Part shown: piece after piece, positions 48,327 to 60,662 of the stretch
How the letters are laid out: each line of letters starts with the position of its first letter
Position numbering within the stretch: position 1 is the stretch's first letter
DNA from: Allium sativum
Lineage: Eukaryota; Streptophyta; Magnoliopsida; Asparagales; Amaryllidaceae
Assembly (NCBI GenBank): GCA_030737875.1
Contig: CM060918.1
Span: 774,994,552 to 775,058,551 of the forward strand
Direction of reading: 5' to 3'
Length of the DNA: 64,000 bases
Notes under the pieces: generated by a model
Databases searched by the model: none
Seen by the model: only the letters and a program-made list of their open reading frames with translations
What the model was told of the DNA's origin: nothing
Translations under genes and position numbers: made by a program

Positions 48327-50739
48327 AAGGGTGTTAAGCAAGAGAATAAATTCTCCACCACCAAACAGATATATATTTAATAGAGATCAATCAACATTGA
48401 ATAAAATCCAATGTCAGACACACATTCATTTACAAGTTCGTTCTGGATCTGAACGAAACTGAAGGCACCTTATTCCTCGTCCCGTGTCCAATACAGGAGA
48501 GTGGTCCTCGCATATCCGGTCAATCTCCAAGTACGTCTGGACGATCACCACTTATTACCTTGTCTTGGGTGTACAACCCAATTAAGACATCAATAATCGT
48601 CCAAACGATGTGAAGACCTCCGGTCTTCAACCACCGTCTTCATCGTCGACTTATCGTCGAATCAGTTACTCGGAATGGGTATAAACCCAGCCTTTCCGAA
48701 TAACTCGCGTATATTATAAACAAGTGCTATAAAACACAACATACGCCCCATTCCAATTCTGAATATTTTTTTATTTAAATATTCATATCCTTTAGGAAAG
48801 GTTCCCGTTAATTTTATCAAAGATAAATTCTTTAAAATTATTCTTTAATCTTCCTTTGGATATTAATTCAAACAATATTAAGGTTTTCCAAGCTAGTTGG
48901 GATTAGCGCACCATACCGAAGTAATCATTTGTTTAATTTCCCAATCCCAACCTATTCATCCCATGGAACAAAACTGGTAATACTCTATATCTAACACCAC
49001 GGTGTTATCGGTAAAATTAAATACATTTTCCCATTCAAATCTAATTAAAGATTTAACTATCGCTTAGAGCAAAACTGGTGATACTCCACTCTCAATCATT
49101 CCCCAAATTTGATAACTTAAATTATCACATTCTCTTTTTCGATCTAATTAAAGATTCATCAAAACTACACTTAGTTTTAATCTTCCCAGAAATCAATATT
49201 AATGATTATTTAGATTTGGAAAATCAAACATGCTGCATCGACAATCTACACCGTGCTATTAATTTCTGACTATATATAACCTTTAAGCTCATACATCTTA
49301 GAGAAGGGTGTTAAGCAAGAGAATAAATTCTCCGCCACCAAATAGATATGTATTTAGCAGAGATCAACCATACAGTTCGAAATACAATGATAGACATGTA
49401 ATCCTGTCTTTAACTGGGTTAAATAACTAATGTCATTTAAAACATAGTTCACGATAAACCCAAATCACATTCCATTAATTGTGGAATCTTCACAGAAAAC
49501 AGATCAATATATAATCTATGTCAATTTCCATATGCGACTACTAATATAAATGGAATAACAACAAAGCCTTTTAAATTCTATATATATTATCAGTCTTCTA
49601 CCGTAGAAGCTCATTTCGATTATTATCAAATCGAATTCCATTCAATTCCAATTTAATGTATTAAATTGGCAAACTTTACTTTGGAAAATTACTATTAAAT
49701 CTTAACAAAAGATTTATAAATTCCAAATCACATTTCACTATAAATCGGGTTAAAGAACGAATGTCGTTAAAAACACAGTTCACAATAAACCCAATTGACA
49801 TCTCATTTTATTCCAATTAAATGTTAATTAACTGGAACCTCTAATAATCTTAATTAAAAGATTTATTCTTTTCTAACGGGGTTTAAGAACAGTGTTATTT
49901 AAGACACCATTCACGACAAACCCAAAATCCAATTCTTTTAGTCAATTCCAATTAAATATTAATTAATTGGAAAAAAACTTCACTAAATCTTAATTAAAGA
50001 TTTATTCTTTTCTCAACTGGGTTTAAGAACAGTGTTAATAAAGACACCATTCACGACAAACCCAAAATCCCATTTGACATTAAATATACGGCTCTGAATA
50101 GAAATTATATCGGCTTATATTCAATATCAAATCCTGAAATCAACAAATATCGTAATGGGAATAACGATATATATATACATATATCTTTCGAATTCCTCCA
50201 CAATATATGTATAATCACGGAATCCAATATCGAATTATTACATAATTTTGATTCAAATCCATTCCAATTCATATATTGGGAATTCTGGTTATTTTTAAAA
50301 CCATTTCAAATCTAATTTATTTATTTAGAAATATTGGATTATAATTCTAGTTCACAACTAGTTCATTTTGATAAAAATATATTTTTATCTTTACAAATGC
50401 GGAATTTTTCATTCCATTTCTTTCCAAATCATTTATTATGATTTTATACAAATTATTAATATTTTTAGTAATTTTATCAAGGCTCATACAGTCGATTTCC
50501 ATATACGGTCATCGAACTGCACTTATAGCGACCTTTTCCAAATTTGATTTGGACATAATTCCAAATCCAACTGTTAAATTTCAAATCCCTTATATTCTTA
50601 GAAAGTTCTTCTCGATACTAACCCAACGGTTCTGGATTTTGGAGAATCTAACGGTCGAATCTCCCGTAATGTCCATGTGAAGTCAATGGTCGAAATTCGC
50701 GAATGGTCGCGGCGCAGCGCGTTCTATTCAGGCCATTAA

Positions 50740-50772
<33 letters not shown>

Positions 50773-51824
50773 TTCATCGATTTCCATTTAAAACGTATTT
50801 TATAAAACATTTTAAATTCGCTTTAAAAACGATTTCAACTTCATATCCAATTTTTAATCAAAATTGAATATTCCATATCATTAATATATAAATGATATTA
50901 TTTTCAAAACATTAGATTTTGAAACCACTTCCTTTTCGATATTCATTATAAAAATGAATATAATCGATGTAAATATCGTTCGTGTTAAAATGGCGCAAAT
51001 CTAAACAACATGTCTTTGTCTTCATATATTTAAATATGTTCGTGTCCTTCCAAAATCGGACATCAAAATCAGATTTTAGTCCTTTATTGAATATTATTTT
51101 AAAATATTCGTTATTTTAAAATACTCGTTATTTATGAATTGGAATCAGACACAGTCAATTACCATATAATGTTATTTATATGGATTTCATACACACATGT
51201 ACACAACAATAATCAAACACGGTCAACCATCGTCTAGAGTGCATTACACAACTGCATAAGCATTAAATATAAATAATTAACGCTTACATAGTCTGTCAAC
51301 CAACCGATCGACATACAACTAAACAATTGGGATTAGTGTACATCAAATATCATCCTAATACCCGTGTGGGGTTTCAATCAACAGATACTAAATTTTATTT
51401 GTGCAGTTGGGCGATATGTAAAATTTATCGTCCCAATCAAAATCAGTCAAATGAGTGCACATAAATAGATCGTCCAATTTGTAAATAAATATTTATTTTA
51501 TTCGTATACACGTTAAAAATTATATTTTTAACTATAAAATATTTATTTCAACACATGAATATTTTATTTTCCATTTCACATCACAATCAATTTCCATAAC
51601 ATAATACAATCAAACAAGTCGTACATGGACTGTGGACGACGGTGTCAGGAGCTACTAAGCCCCGTATGCAACCTAGTATATATTTAACTATAAAACAAGA
51701 TTAAGTGAGGAGTTCTCACCTTTGGGTTCCACTTCTATAGTGTTTATTCCTGTATTTATGGACAGTTTGAATTTGCCCAAAATTCCAACGCAATCTTTTC
51801 CACGCCGTTCATAGTGAAAATCAC

Positions 51825-52350
51825 AATTTTAGTATGATGTTTACATATTTAAAAAAAACATTTTTAATACACTGCTATATATATATATATTTAAAAATCA
51901 CATTTTTATAATGATGTTTACATTATAAAGATCACTTTTTTAATACCATACATACATAAAAATCAATCCGCTGCATATAATATAAAAATCATATTTTTAA
52001 CCCGCTACTTCTTATATATAAATCTAATTTTTATATTGCTACTTCTTATATAAAAAAATTAATTTTTATATTTCTACTTTTATAATAAAAATCATATTTT
52101 TATCATGTTAAAATCATATACTTATAACTTTGTCACATATGTAAAAGTCAAATTTTTATCTTGCTGTTATATATATATAAAAATCGTAATTTTATTTCAA
52201 TGTTAAGTATATAAAAATCATATTTTTATTCGCTATATATATAAAAATCATATTTTTATAAATAAAAATCAAATTTTTAATACAATCTATTTATATATAT
52301 ATATATATTACATTTTAAAACAATGTTATTATATTAAAAATCAGATTTTT
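51825..52350 (-). repeat. AT palindrome array, C1 5' LTR
   Basis: Copy of the array at 44163..44690. A-run/T-run units are spaced 25-40 bp apart. Confidence 0.75.
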
Positions 52351-53689
52351 TATACAATGTTTCAATCACTAAATTCACTAAATTAATTACCCAAAAGGAA
52401 AATAAAATAATAATAAAACTCACTTTTCTTCATGGAAAAATGTTGTCCTCGCTGGCGGAGGGTCCACCGTCGGAATAACGGCTTGAGGGCCGGCGCAAGG
52501 ACGTCTTCAGGCTGGGGGGAGTTGGCGATGGCCGGGGTTTGGCCAGCGGTGGCAGATTCCGGCGGTTAGGGTTTGGGATTCTCGATTTGGGTGAAGTGTA
52601 GGAGGAGAGAGAGGGGCAAGGGGGGGTTTGCTAGAGACGATGGCGCCGGTCAATGGAGGCTACATCTCCGGTGGTGTCGAGGGCATAAAGGCGATGGGTT
52701 TGGGAACAACGACCGTTTTGTTTCTTTATTTCATTTCAGATCTGAACGAAAGAGAGAGAGTGAAGGGTGTGTTGACCAAATAAATATATACATTTAATTT
52801 AATTTATTTTTCTCCAAAAAGTTACTTTTTAATTCGAATTCCAAGTAGAACCCAGCGATTGTCGCGCCTAGCTAATTACCCTCATTTCAGACACAATGGG
52901 ATTTCGTAAGCCAATTCGACTATTTCAGTCAGTTTTAATCAAAATTAAAATATAAATCAATATTTATTCAATGTAAACGTACATTTTAATTTATCGGGGC
53001 CACATACTGACTCCAAAAATTCTAAAAAATTAATTCTAGTTATGTCTTGATGATAAGGTTCTAACAAAACTAATTTCGTCGAATTTGGAGACCGTTTGAA
53101 AGCGGTCATTTTCCAGTTGATTAAATTCAAACTAAATTGACCAAACACGTTTAAATCCACCACGCTCACATATCAATCCCAAAAATTATGAAAATTGGAA
53201 TCTAGCAATAAACTGACATTCCATATCCAACAAAAGTGGTTTCGTCGAAAATGGAGGTCGTTTGCAAAATCACTATTTTTTGTATTAAAATATATATAAA
53301 TTCCGTAGCGAATATTCTAAATTTTCAACTAGACATAACTTTTTATTTTCGTTATGAAATCTGGATTTTTCACATCCGTTGGAAAGATATTTTCAAACAG
53401 ATTTAAATATTTCTGGTTTCACTGAAATTTTGGTTTATTTTGAATCTTTTACATTCATTTGAAATTTGAAATCGAATTTTCAAACTACCATGCCATTTTC
53501 AATTCCTTTTATAATTAAAATAAATATTTATATTCTAATTTTGATTTAAATAAATTTATACATTCTAATTCTATTCAAAATAAATTTCTAGTCATTATTA
53601 TTTAATATAAATCATTTTAAATATTCAAAATCCATTAAATTAGCAAAAATAAAAAATTTAAATTGGTTCCGATTTTCTAGGTTGTTACA

Positions 53690-53694
53690 TCCTT
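53690..53694. repeat. Target-site duplication of C1, right copy (TCCTT)
   Basis: Compare TCCAT at 3886..3890; one mismatch. Confidence 0.5.
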
Positions 53695-54975
53695 AAATTT
53701 CTAGAAAATTTCGTTATAACCTCTTTTGTACATGACACTCGGTACCACTACAAATCGCCTCTCTGGGCCCTTTCCATTCAAAAAGAAAATCAAAAAGCCA
53801 AGCGACTTGCCGATTCGGCGCATAAAACCTCATATGGAATTTAAACATGTACCTTTTTGTCGGGCATACGAATTATAATCTTCGTGTACTTCAATCTATA
53901 TCCGTTTAACCCATAACATTTATTCCCAATTTGTTTTAACTCAATTTGGTCAATTTTAGGTCAGTTTGCTAATTTATCTTTAGCCAGCACTTTGCCCATT
54001 TCATCTTTTGAATTGAACATATCACTTGCGGATAAATTTTTAATTTTCTCAAACCAATTTAATTCCATTTTCAACCCGAGTTTCATATTCGATTTCGAAT
54101 ATGAATTCATAAACCCAATCATTTATCCAATGCCCAATTTCGATTCAAAACACGATTAACTAATTATTCTTCAAACTAGTTAATTCAATTCAATAATTAA
54201 AAATATGATTTTTGTTTCAAAGATGAGTTCACTTACTCCACTTGATTTTATATTTATTTTATATCCCAAGTCTGGATTTTTCTAATGGAAATTCAGATTT
54301 TATTTGTTTAAAATCCTTTTATTAACTTAAATAAACCATTATGGTTTTATAATGGTTATGGCGCTGTTTTTCTAGAAGTTTGATTTTGACATAACTCAAA
54401 ATTTATAAGACGAAATTCAGATTTTTCTCTTCCATTAGAAAACTATTATCAAATCAGTCTTGATGATTTTTGTTTCAAAGAATTCTAACTTAAATTGAGT
54501 TATGTATACTCAATTGAAGTTTGAAACGCCAAATTATGAACTACCGTGCTGCGGTGAGATCATTTTAATTATACTTAAATATAAAGGTCAAACATCATTT
54601 ACTTAATAAATTCCAACTCCATTATTTAATATTTAAACATAAATTAAACTGGTTTTTAAATCTAATTTAAACAATTCCAAATTTCCTAAATCATCAATTA
54701 TTTCCTTCAGCATTTAACTTAGTTATAACCTCTATTACAATTTGAATTCTATACTACTTCCAATTTCTTTCGAAAAAAAATTATTTTATGTAATTCGATG
54801 AAATCGAATTCCAAAAATACATCCTTTGGATTTATTTCTATCCAGTTTATATCCCGAGTTCTGAAATAAAATCTATCGTACTCTTCTTGAAATTATTTCC
54901 GATTTTCCTTTTTAAATAAATACTTTAATTTAAAATTTTCAATTGTCTAGTGATAATTACCTTGCTATATTTATA

Positions 54976-55650
54976 AACATTGTTTACGAATTTAACTTCC
55001 TTGTTTATGTATTAAAAGCAAGCTCCATTTAAAAATCTATTTAAAACCCAAATCTTATTTGGAATATTTTATTTATTATAATTTATATATAATATTTAAT
55101 CTATTTTCATATTTTATTTCAGTTTCTATTTAACATAATTTAAATATCCTTTCTAGATATAATTTATTCTTATAAATTTGACATAGCCGAATTCTAACCA
55201 TAAATCCGTTTGGATTTATTTTAATTTATATTCCTAACATCAGAATAGATTTCCTTATTTCCCTTTTTAACACGGTTCCCAAATCTTGTTTTAAATTCAT
55301 ATTTGAATTTAAATATTTAAATTATCCAATGATAATTTTTCACCTTTCTTTATAAACATCATTTATTTTACTTGTTTATATTTTTAAACAAGTCTTGATT
55401 TCAAAATTATTTTTTAAATTAAATTTCTACTTTGGAAAAATAATTTTTCCTTTTTAAATTTACACTTGTATATACATTTTTCCGAATATCCAATGATAAT
55501 TCATTTCTCTTCATTTATAAACAACGTTTATAAATTCACATCAGTTCCCTGATTTCTAATGAAAATCATTCCATTTTATTTATAAACACCGTTTATAAAT
55601 TTACTGCAATTCCCTGATTATTTTATAAACATCAATTATAAATTTAATAC
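54976..55650. repeat. Repeated TTTATAAAC hairpins in D1
   Basis: Two perfect copies, at 55514..55534 and 55579..55599, have arms TTTATAAAC/GTTTATAAA around 3-base loops. Weaker copies are near 54970, 55350 and 55625. D2 has comparable stem-loops near 63770-63905. Confidence 0.6.
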
Positions 55651-58074
55651 TTGTTTTATTTATTCAAAACAAGTTAATATCTTTATATTCCATTTGAAAT
55701 TCAAAATCTATTTTAGAAAAATAGATTTTCCATTTCAAATCCAGAAACCCCTTTTCATGATATTTTTATAATCAACATTTAGGGCCAGTGATATTCAACC
55801 AATCAAAAGCACATAATTTTCAACCACATGTTTTCTAACACATCATATATGATAATATATATGAAAACAAACAAATAATAATATTTTTGAGGAATCCAGT
55901 TGGATCCCTCCAACCTGTTTTCCTACATCCACAGACGTTAACCAACATAAATAATACCCATCCTCCTCAGGATATCGCGGTATAGAAGGTCATCCACTAT
56001 CATAGTGTGGGGTGCATAGGGTCGTCTGCTAATGATACTACGAGCATCCACTAATGGTACTGCGGGAACTATCCAATCACCAATGTATATGTATATAATA
56101 GCCACAAACACCAATCCTAAATAACTAATATATATTTAATAATAGCCACAATAATGTTTTAATGCAACCAAACAACCATTAATTATTTTAACGAATAAAT
56201 AATTCTAAACTAAAAATATGAATGAGATTTACTCACCGTGATTTTTTTGTCGGAATAGCGATTTAATTTCAATTAAATTAAACGGATGTTTAATTGAACC
56301 GAAAATTCTCAGTGAGTTCGAATCCTTCCAATATAGCTTCTAGGCATGGATAACCATGATGCGAGTCAAACATAACAAACCGTGTTTGATTGGGACCTAG
56401 AAGGAATATAATATCTTATTTATTTAATTTTCCACATGAGTTTATATATATATAATTAATTAATTAAACATTCTAAATAAAATTAATTAACTAAATTTTT
56501 TACCTTAGCTATTATTTGAATAACTTCATCTTTACCAAGGCTACAAATCCCAAATGTCTCAAGCTCAATTTAATCCGCCTTCACCATAAATCAATCAATC
56601 ACAAACCCTCAAGGATAAATCTGCTTTAGATCGTTGAATGAAACTGCACTTGTTCAAAGAAAAATCTGACCTACTGCATATACTTTCTATTGTCATCATC
56701 CCCTTCCTTTGCTTCACCTCTGCGAGCTTTTTCTAGCCATCACTACATCACCCAGCTCGAAGTGCCTCTACCACTGTGATTTTAACGTTATACCGTGCTA
56801 CTTATAGTAGAAGGTGCAGCATTATTATGCCCAGAATCCCACCAAAATTCAACGCAGTCTTCTCCCAAACTTTCAAACCTACTTCCAATGCTTCACTGTT
56901 AAAGAAGCCCTACCATACTTTATTAACCATCGTCCTCCAGTCGCCTACTTTACCATCGACGCTATCGAACTCCACAGTACCACCCTCCAAAATTGTCGAG
57001 CTCGAGCCAAACTCAACATGAATATGAATCCCTAAAATCGAACATACCCAATTCGAATCACACCTAAATGTTTTGAACGCAACCCTCATCTCAGCTCGAC
57101 TCAACTCCCGTCCTTGTCAGGACCGCGCACCGATGGTCTATCGTCGCCACTGAGAAGTTTGAATGCCCTAATTCCATTACGACTTGAGCAAGGGAAACTG
57201 CTTGAAGTCTAACACCATACGGTTTGAGGGAAACGGGTTTTAGGAATTTAGAAGTATACTGTTTGATTTCTAAATTATAAGTGGTAGCCATTTTTTATTT
57301 TACGTTGTGAAGCTTTCGGTTGCCTGGACAATGAATGAGATGGGGGAAAATGAATGAACAAAAAGGAATAGATGATTTTGTTTTAATCAATTGAACTTAG
57401 AGAGGAGCGGCATTTTTAATTTTCCTGAAGCTTTCGATTGAGTTTTAGAAGAAAGAAACAGGAGGAGGGAGCGCGATTTATAGACGATGAACCTTTAGCA
57501 CTAAGGAATTAGTATGTGATAGGTTATAGGTTAAGTACATTTCATTTAATTCGATTTGAAATAAAGTGATTTTTTTTTATTTAATTTAAATAGATTTTGA
57601 TTTGATTTCTAATTCGACTTCGAGCTTAACCATTTAAAATATGTCGAGGTTTATCACTTAACATTACGAACTGCTATTTTAACGTAACGGTGGACGTTCT
57701 GAATGCTACAACAGTATTCTGAACTCAACAGAAAATATTCTGAAATTTAATTTGAATGTATATATGAAATAACCATATAAAATTAATATGATATAACCTA
57801 AATTTAAACAAATAAATCTCTCGATAATAAATTATTATTATCGTCTATATATTGAAATAGAATTTATACGGATCATCTAAATGGTTTCGATTCAGTTTTT
57901 AACTTTGATTACAATTAAAATTCATATTTCGATAATTTGATATATTCGATATTAAATCAAAATCGATATTTAAATTGATAACATAATATAAAAATTCATT
58001 TATATTATCAACTAAATATTTAAAATAAATAATAAATATTCAAAAATAAATCGATCAAAGTCTGGTTCGTTACA

Positions 58075-58079
58075 CATGT
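58075..58079. repeat. Target-site duplication of D1, right copy (CATGT)
   Basis: Matches 1794..1798. Confidence 0.7.
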
Positions 58080-58189
58080 AGATCTACAACTGTGCATGTA
58101 GTGGTTAGCGAAAACAATAAACAAGAAATTAAGTATTATCTGCTAAAAAAAGCTAAAATATGATATGCATAAGTCAGCCATTAAATTCA

Positions 58190-58646
58190 TGTTTGCAACA
58201 ACTCGATGAGTTTCAGGCCCAAAATTCGACAATAATACATAAACCCGTATTACTTGCCAAAACTCAAGTATCGAAAATACCAAATAGTTAATAAAATGAA
58301 TTTAGAGGGTGAGAAGTAGAAAGAAATAAATATTAGAATAGAAGAAAAGAATAAGGACAAACTAACCATAAATACACAGAGTCTCACATCGCAGTGGAAT
58401 AAAATATAATATAGAAATAAATCTGTATTGAGAGCTTTAAATAATACTTACAATAATCAGAGTACAACATACATTCAGTTCATCTGGACAGTTATAATAA
58501 TATGTCCTCGTATACAACACACAACGAAATAAATACTAACACATTTGAACTCCTCCAACATATCTTCTAAAGTCCGTAGAATCCTAACCAGAACCTATAA
58601 AACTCGGTCTGACCCAAACATTGCAAACGCCATGGATCAGTCTGGT
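58190..58646 (-). repeat. LTR end fragment related to 1..693, inverted
   Basis: It resembles the reverse complement of 1..693 ('agaaagaaataaatattagaatagaagaaaag', 'tctcacatcgcagtggaataaa', 'ctcggtctgacc', 'ggatcagt'). It is cut at 58646 by the D2 terminus. Confidence 0.5.
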
Positions 58647-59764
58647 TGTAACGACCCAGATTTTTAGATGATAATTTCAAATATTAAAATTTATTTTAAA
58701 TGTTGTGTTGGGAATTTATTAATAAAAATGAAGTTTTAATGTATAATTCATAATATAATTTAAAACAAGCTCGTAATGTCACGGTAGTTCGAAATTTAAC
58801 ATTTTGAACTTCAATTGAATATACAAAATCCAATATAAGTCGGATTTCTTTAAAGCAAGAATTGTTCAAATCTATTTGATTATATCTTTCTATTAAAAGT
58901 GAAATTTCGAGAGTTCGTCTCATAGATGGTAAGTTATGTCCAAATCAAATTTTTAGAAAGTCGCTATAAAATCGTTTATAAAATATAACGATTATTTAAT
59001 ATAATTAAATACTGGTTTCGAATTTGGACAAGATTTTTTTAGGTGTATTGTTAATTTAATTTATAGAATTTCATTGTAATTTTTAATTTGGGAAAATAAG
59101 CAACTTTTTCGTTTAACATATTTTGCACCATAGACAAGTGTTTTTTTGGAATTTTTCAAAATAAATTGACATGTTTATTTTATTATAATTTTGAGGTCGT
59201 GACACAATGCTCGTCACAACGGTATTTTTATTTTTGTAGATAGGGGTCCGTAAGTAAGTAGAATTTTACATAACTGGGTGCCCTTGCAAGTTGCAATGGG
59301 TCCTTCCCCATACCCATATATGTGATGCTGTGTATATTTAATAACGTATAAGATGATTGAAACATGACATGATATCAACTGAATTCGTATAAGGTGCCTA
59401 GCAACTTACAACACATATTGGGAAGTGAAGTAGAAAGATATCCACGTTTAAATTGTTGTGTTGATAACGGTAAACTGGATCCTAAAACAGACTATTTCAT
59501 TGTCCAATAGTGTTGAATATTCACACACAATCTAGTACCGATTCATGGTTGGTTTATCTTTCATGCTTTCCATGTAAGGTGCTTAACGCATACCAAAAAA
59601 AATACATAAACTATCAACTCATTATGCAGTATAAGATTTTATTGTCACTTCATTTTGGGATAGCTAGCGTAAGTTACTCTAACAAAAACTCGAGTGCTCG
59701 TCTGACTTTAATTCAAAATAAAAATAAAAATAGAAGAGGCTAAACTGGAACCTGAGTTGGATCT

Positions 59765-59772
59765 ACTTTAAT
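59765..59772. repeat. 8-bp target-site duplication of the hAT element, left (ACTTTAAT)
   Basis: Repeated at 60655..60662. Eight bases is the hAT superfamily hallmark. Confidence 0.85.
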
Positions 59773-60654
59773 CAGGCCTGACCTTTTGGTAAAGTGTATG
59801 AAGCTTATGCTTTGGGCCTCATCTAAATCTAGGGCACCATTCAGCATCCAATCTACGCTTAGGCAGGAAAAAGCGAAACTCAGATTGCCAACAGCGGGAT
59901 AAGCGCCATTGAAACTCCAGACTTGTCAGTAAATATCGATGAGATGGCAGATAAGCGGTGATCATTAATTGGTGTTCTAATCTCGATTCGATGGCAATCG
60001 ATCACGGAGAGCAGGTGCCAAGGGTGACCGTGTTTGTAATCTGATAACGGTGAAGGTAAGCTGCAGCACTACGGGTACCACGATCGATCATCTTCTTCAA
60101 GAATTATGGATAGTGGAGGAATACAAGCCAAAAAGTATGTATTGTACTATTGCTTCTGTTTTCCTTTGTAGATTATTTTATTTAAATTATAGTGATTGCC
60201 TTGTTGATTTTCAACTTTTTCGAAAATTTTGTATTGCTTTTCATTAGTGTCATGTATATAATATTAGAAAATAATAATTTTTAGGAACAAAATTACTTGA
60301 TTGATTATCGATTCTCACTTTTTTTGGCCTTCCTTTTTATGCTTCTTGTACTTAAGAGTTCATGGATGAGAGTTTCGCATGGTTTGACATTGTTACCAAT
60401 TTAACAAGATACTATCAATGAATTTGAATATGAAAAATTATCAATTATTATTATTAATGTGGTTCATAACAGATTAGTATTAATCATTTCATACAACTTT
60501 AGTTATTGTTATTAATAAGGTTTTTTTACATCGTTCTTTTCTTTTCATTGTTTTCAAACAACATTTGTTATTTTAATGATTAGAATTAATTTACTTGTAA
60601 AGACACCGATTTTGCAAATGGCTTTGGGCAACAAAACTCTTAGGACCGGCCTTG
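59773..60654. mobile_element. Small nonautonomous hAT transposon (882 bp)
   Basis: The left end CAGGCCTGACC and the right end (read inward) CAAGGCCGGTCC form imperfect terminal inverted repeats of the CAGGGCCGGCC type seen in plant hAT elements. ACTTTAAT duplications flank both. The interior has only a 65-codon frame (60050..60247) without transposase motifs, so it would depend on a transposase elsewhere. Confidence 0.8.
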
Positions 60655-60662
60655 ACTTTAAT
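60655..60662. repeat. 8-bp target-site duplication of the hAT element, right (ACTTTAAT)
   Basis: Matches 59765..59772. Confidence 0.85.

Larger units (their letters stand above)
3891..53689 (-). mobile_element. C1: giant-LTR, noncoding retrotransposon (LARD-like), interrupted by A, B and C2
   Basis: On the minus strand the order is: 5' LTR 47042..53689 (6,648 bp), primer site 47027..47038, a short internal region, polypurine tract 46018..46030, then a 3' LTR. The 3' LTR is now split into 3891..3901, 14719..14924, 26253..27059 and 40803..46017, about 6.24 kb in total. Without its three passengers C1 is about 13.9 kb, close to the 13.7 kb of its sister copy C2. The internal region of 1,024 bp has no gag, protease, RT or integrase. 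It therefore resembles the nonautonomous LARD class, but with LTRs far longer than the internal part. C1 must predate A, B and C2, which sit inside it. Confidence 0.85.
47042..53689 (-). repeat. 5' LTR of C1 (6,648 bp), uninterrupted
   Basis: It runs from TATAACGATCC (47042) to GGTTGTTACA (53689). It is the intact reference for the family and shows the empty sites of A, B and C2. It includes hairpins 48304..48326 and 49281..49303, palindrome 48992..49007, stem-loops (about 49410-50070), AT palindrome array (about 51825-52350), GC-rich block (about 52430-52760) and a TATA-like run near 52783. Frames such as 47824..48096 show no domain. Confidence 0.9.
1799..58074 (-). mobile_element. D1: old LTR retrotransposon or solo LTR that hosts all the nested elements
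   Basis: The left terminus TGTAACGGCCC (1799) and right terminus GGTTCGTTACA (58074) are flanked by matching CATGT duplications. After removing C1 and one C1 duplication, D1 is about 6.47 kb. It is diverged from C1 but keeps the same order of modules: a terminal block with 'cagcggaataaa', a 'gggcaccca...gagtttaggt' block, a 'gagaataaattctcc' block and a 'ttcgtt...gaacgaaa..gaaggca' block. I do not see two full LTRs, and the length matches one C-type LTR, so a solo LTR is the simplest reading. However, 53690..54240 resembles the internal region of C1, so a rearranged element is also possible. No coding capacity is evident. Confidence 0.6.
53690..58074 (-). repeat. D1 segment right of the C1 insertion
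   Basis: 53690..54240 resembles the C-family internal 3' region ('aaatttcgttataacctc.tttgtac', 'gtcgggcatacg'). 54340..54700 resembles the promoter-proximal end of a C LTR. 54960..55650 carries repeated TTTATAAAC hairpins. 55890..55930 matches the reverse of 62735..62785 in D2. 56500..57480 is less AT-rich, with open frames of 60-80 codons (56910..57104, 57091..57291) that I do not recognise. It ends GGTTCGTTACA. Confidence 0.5.
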
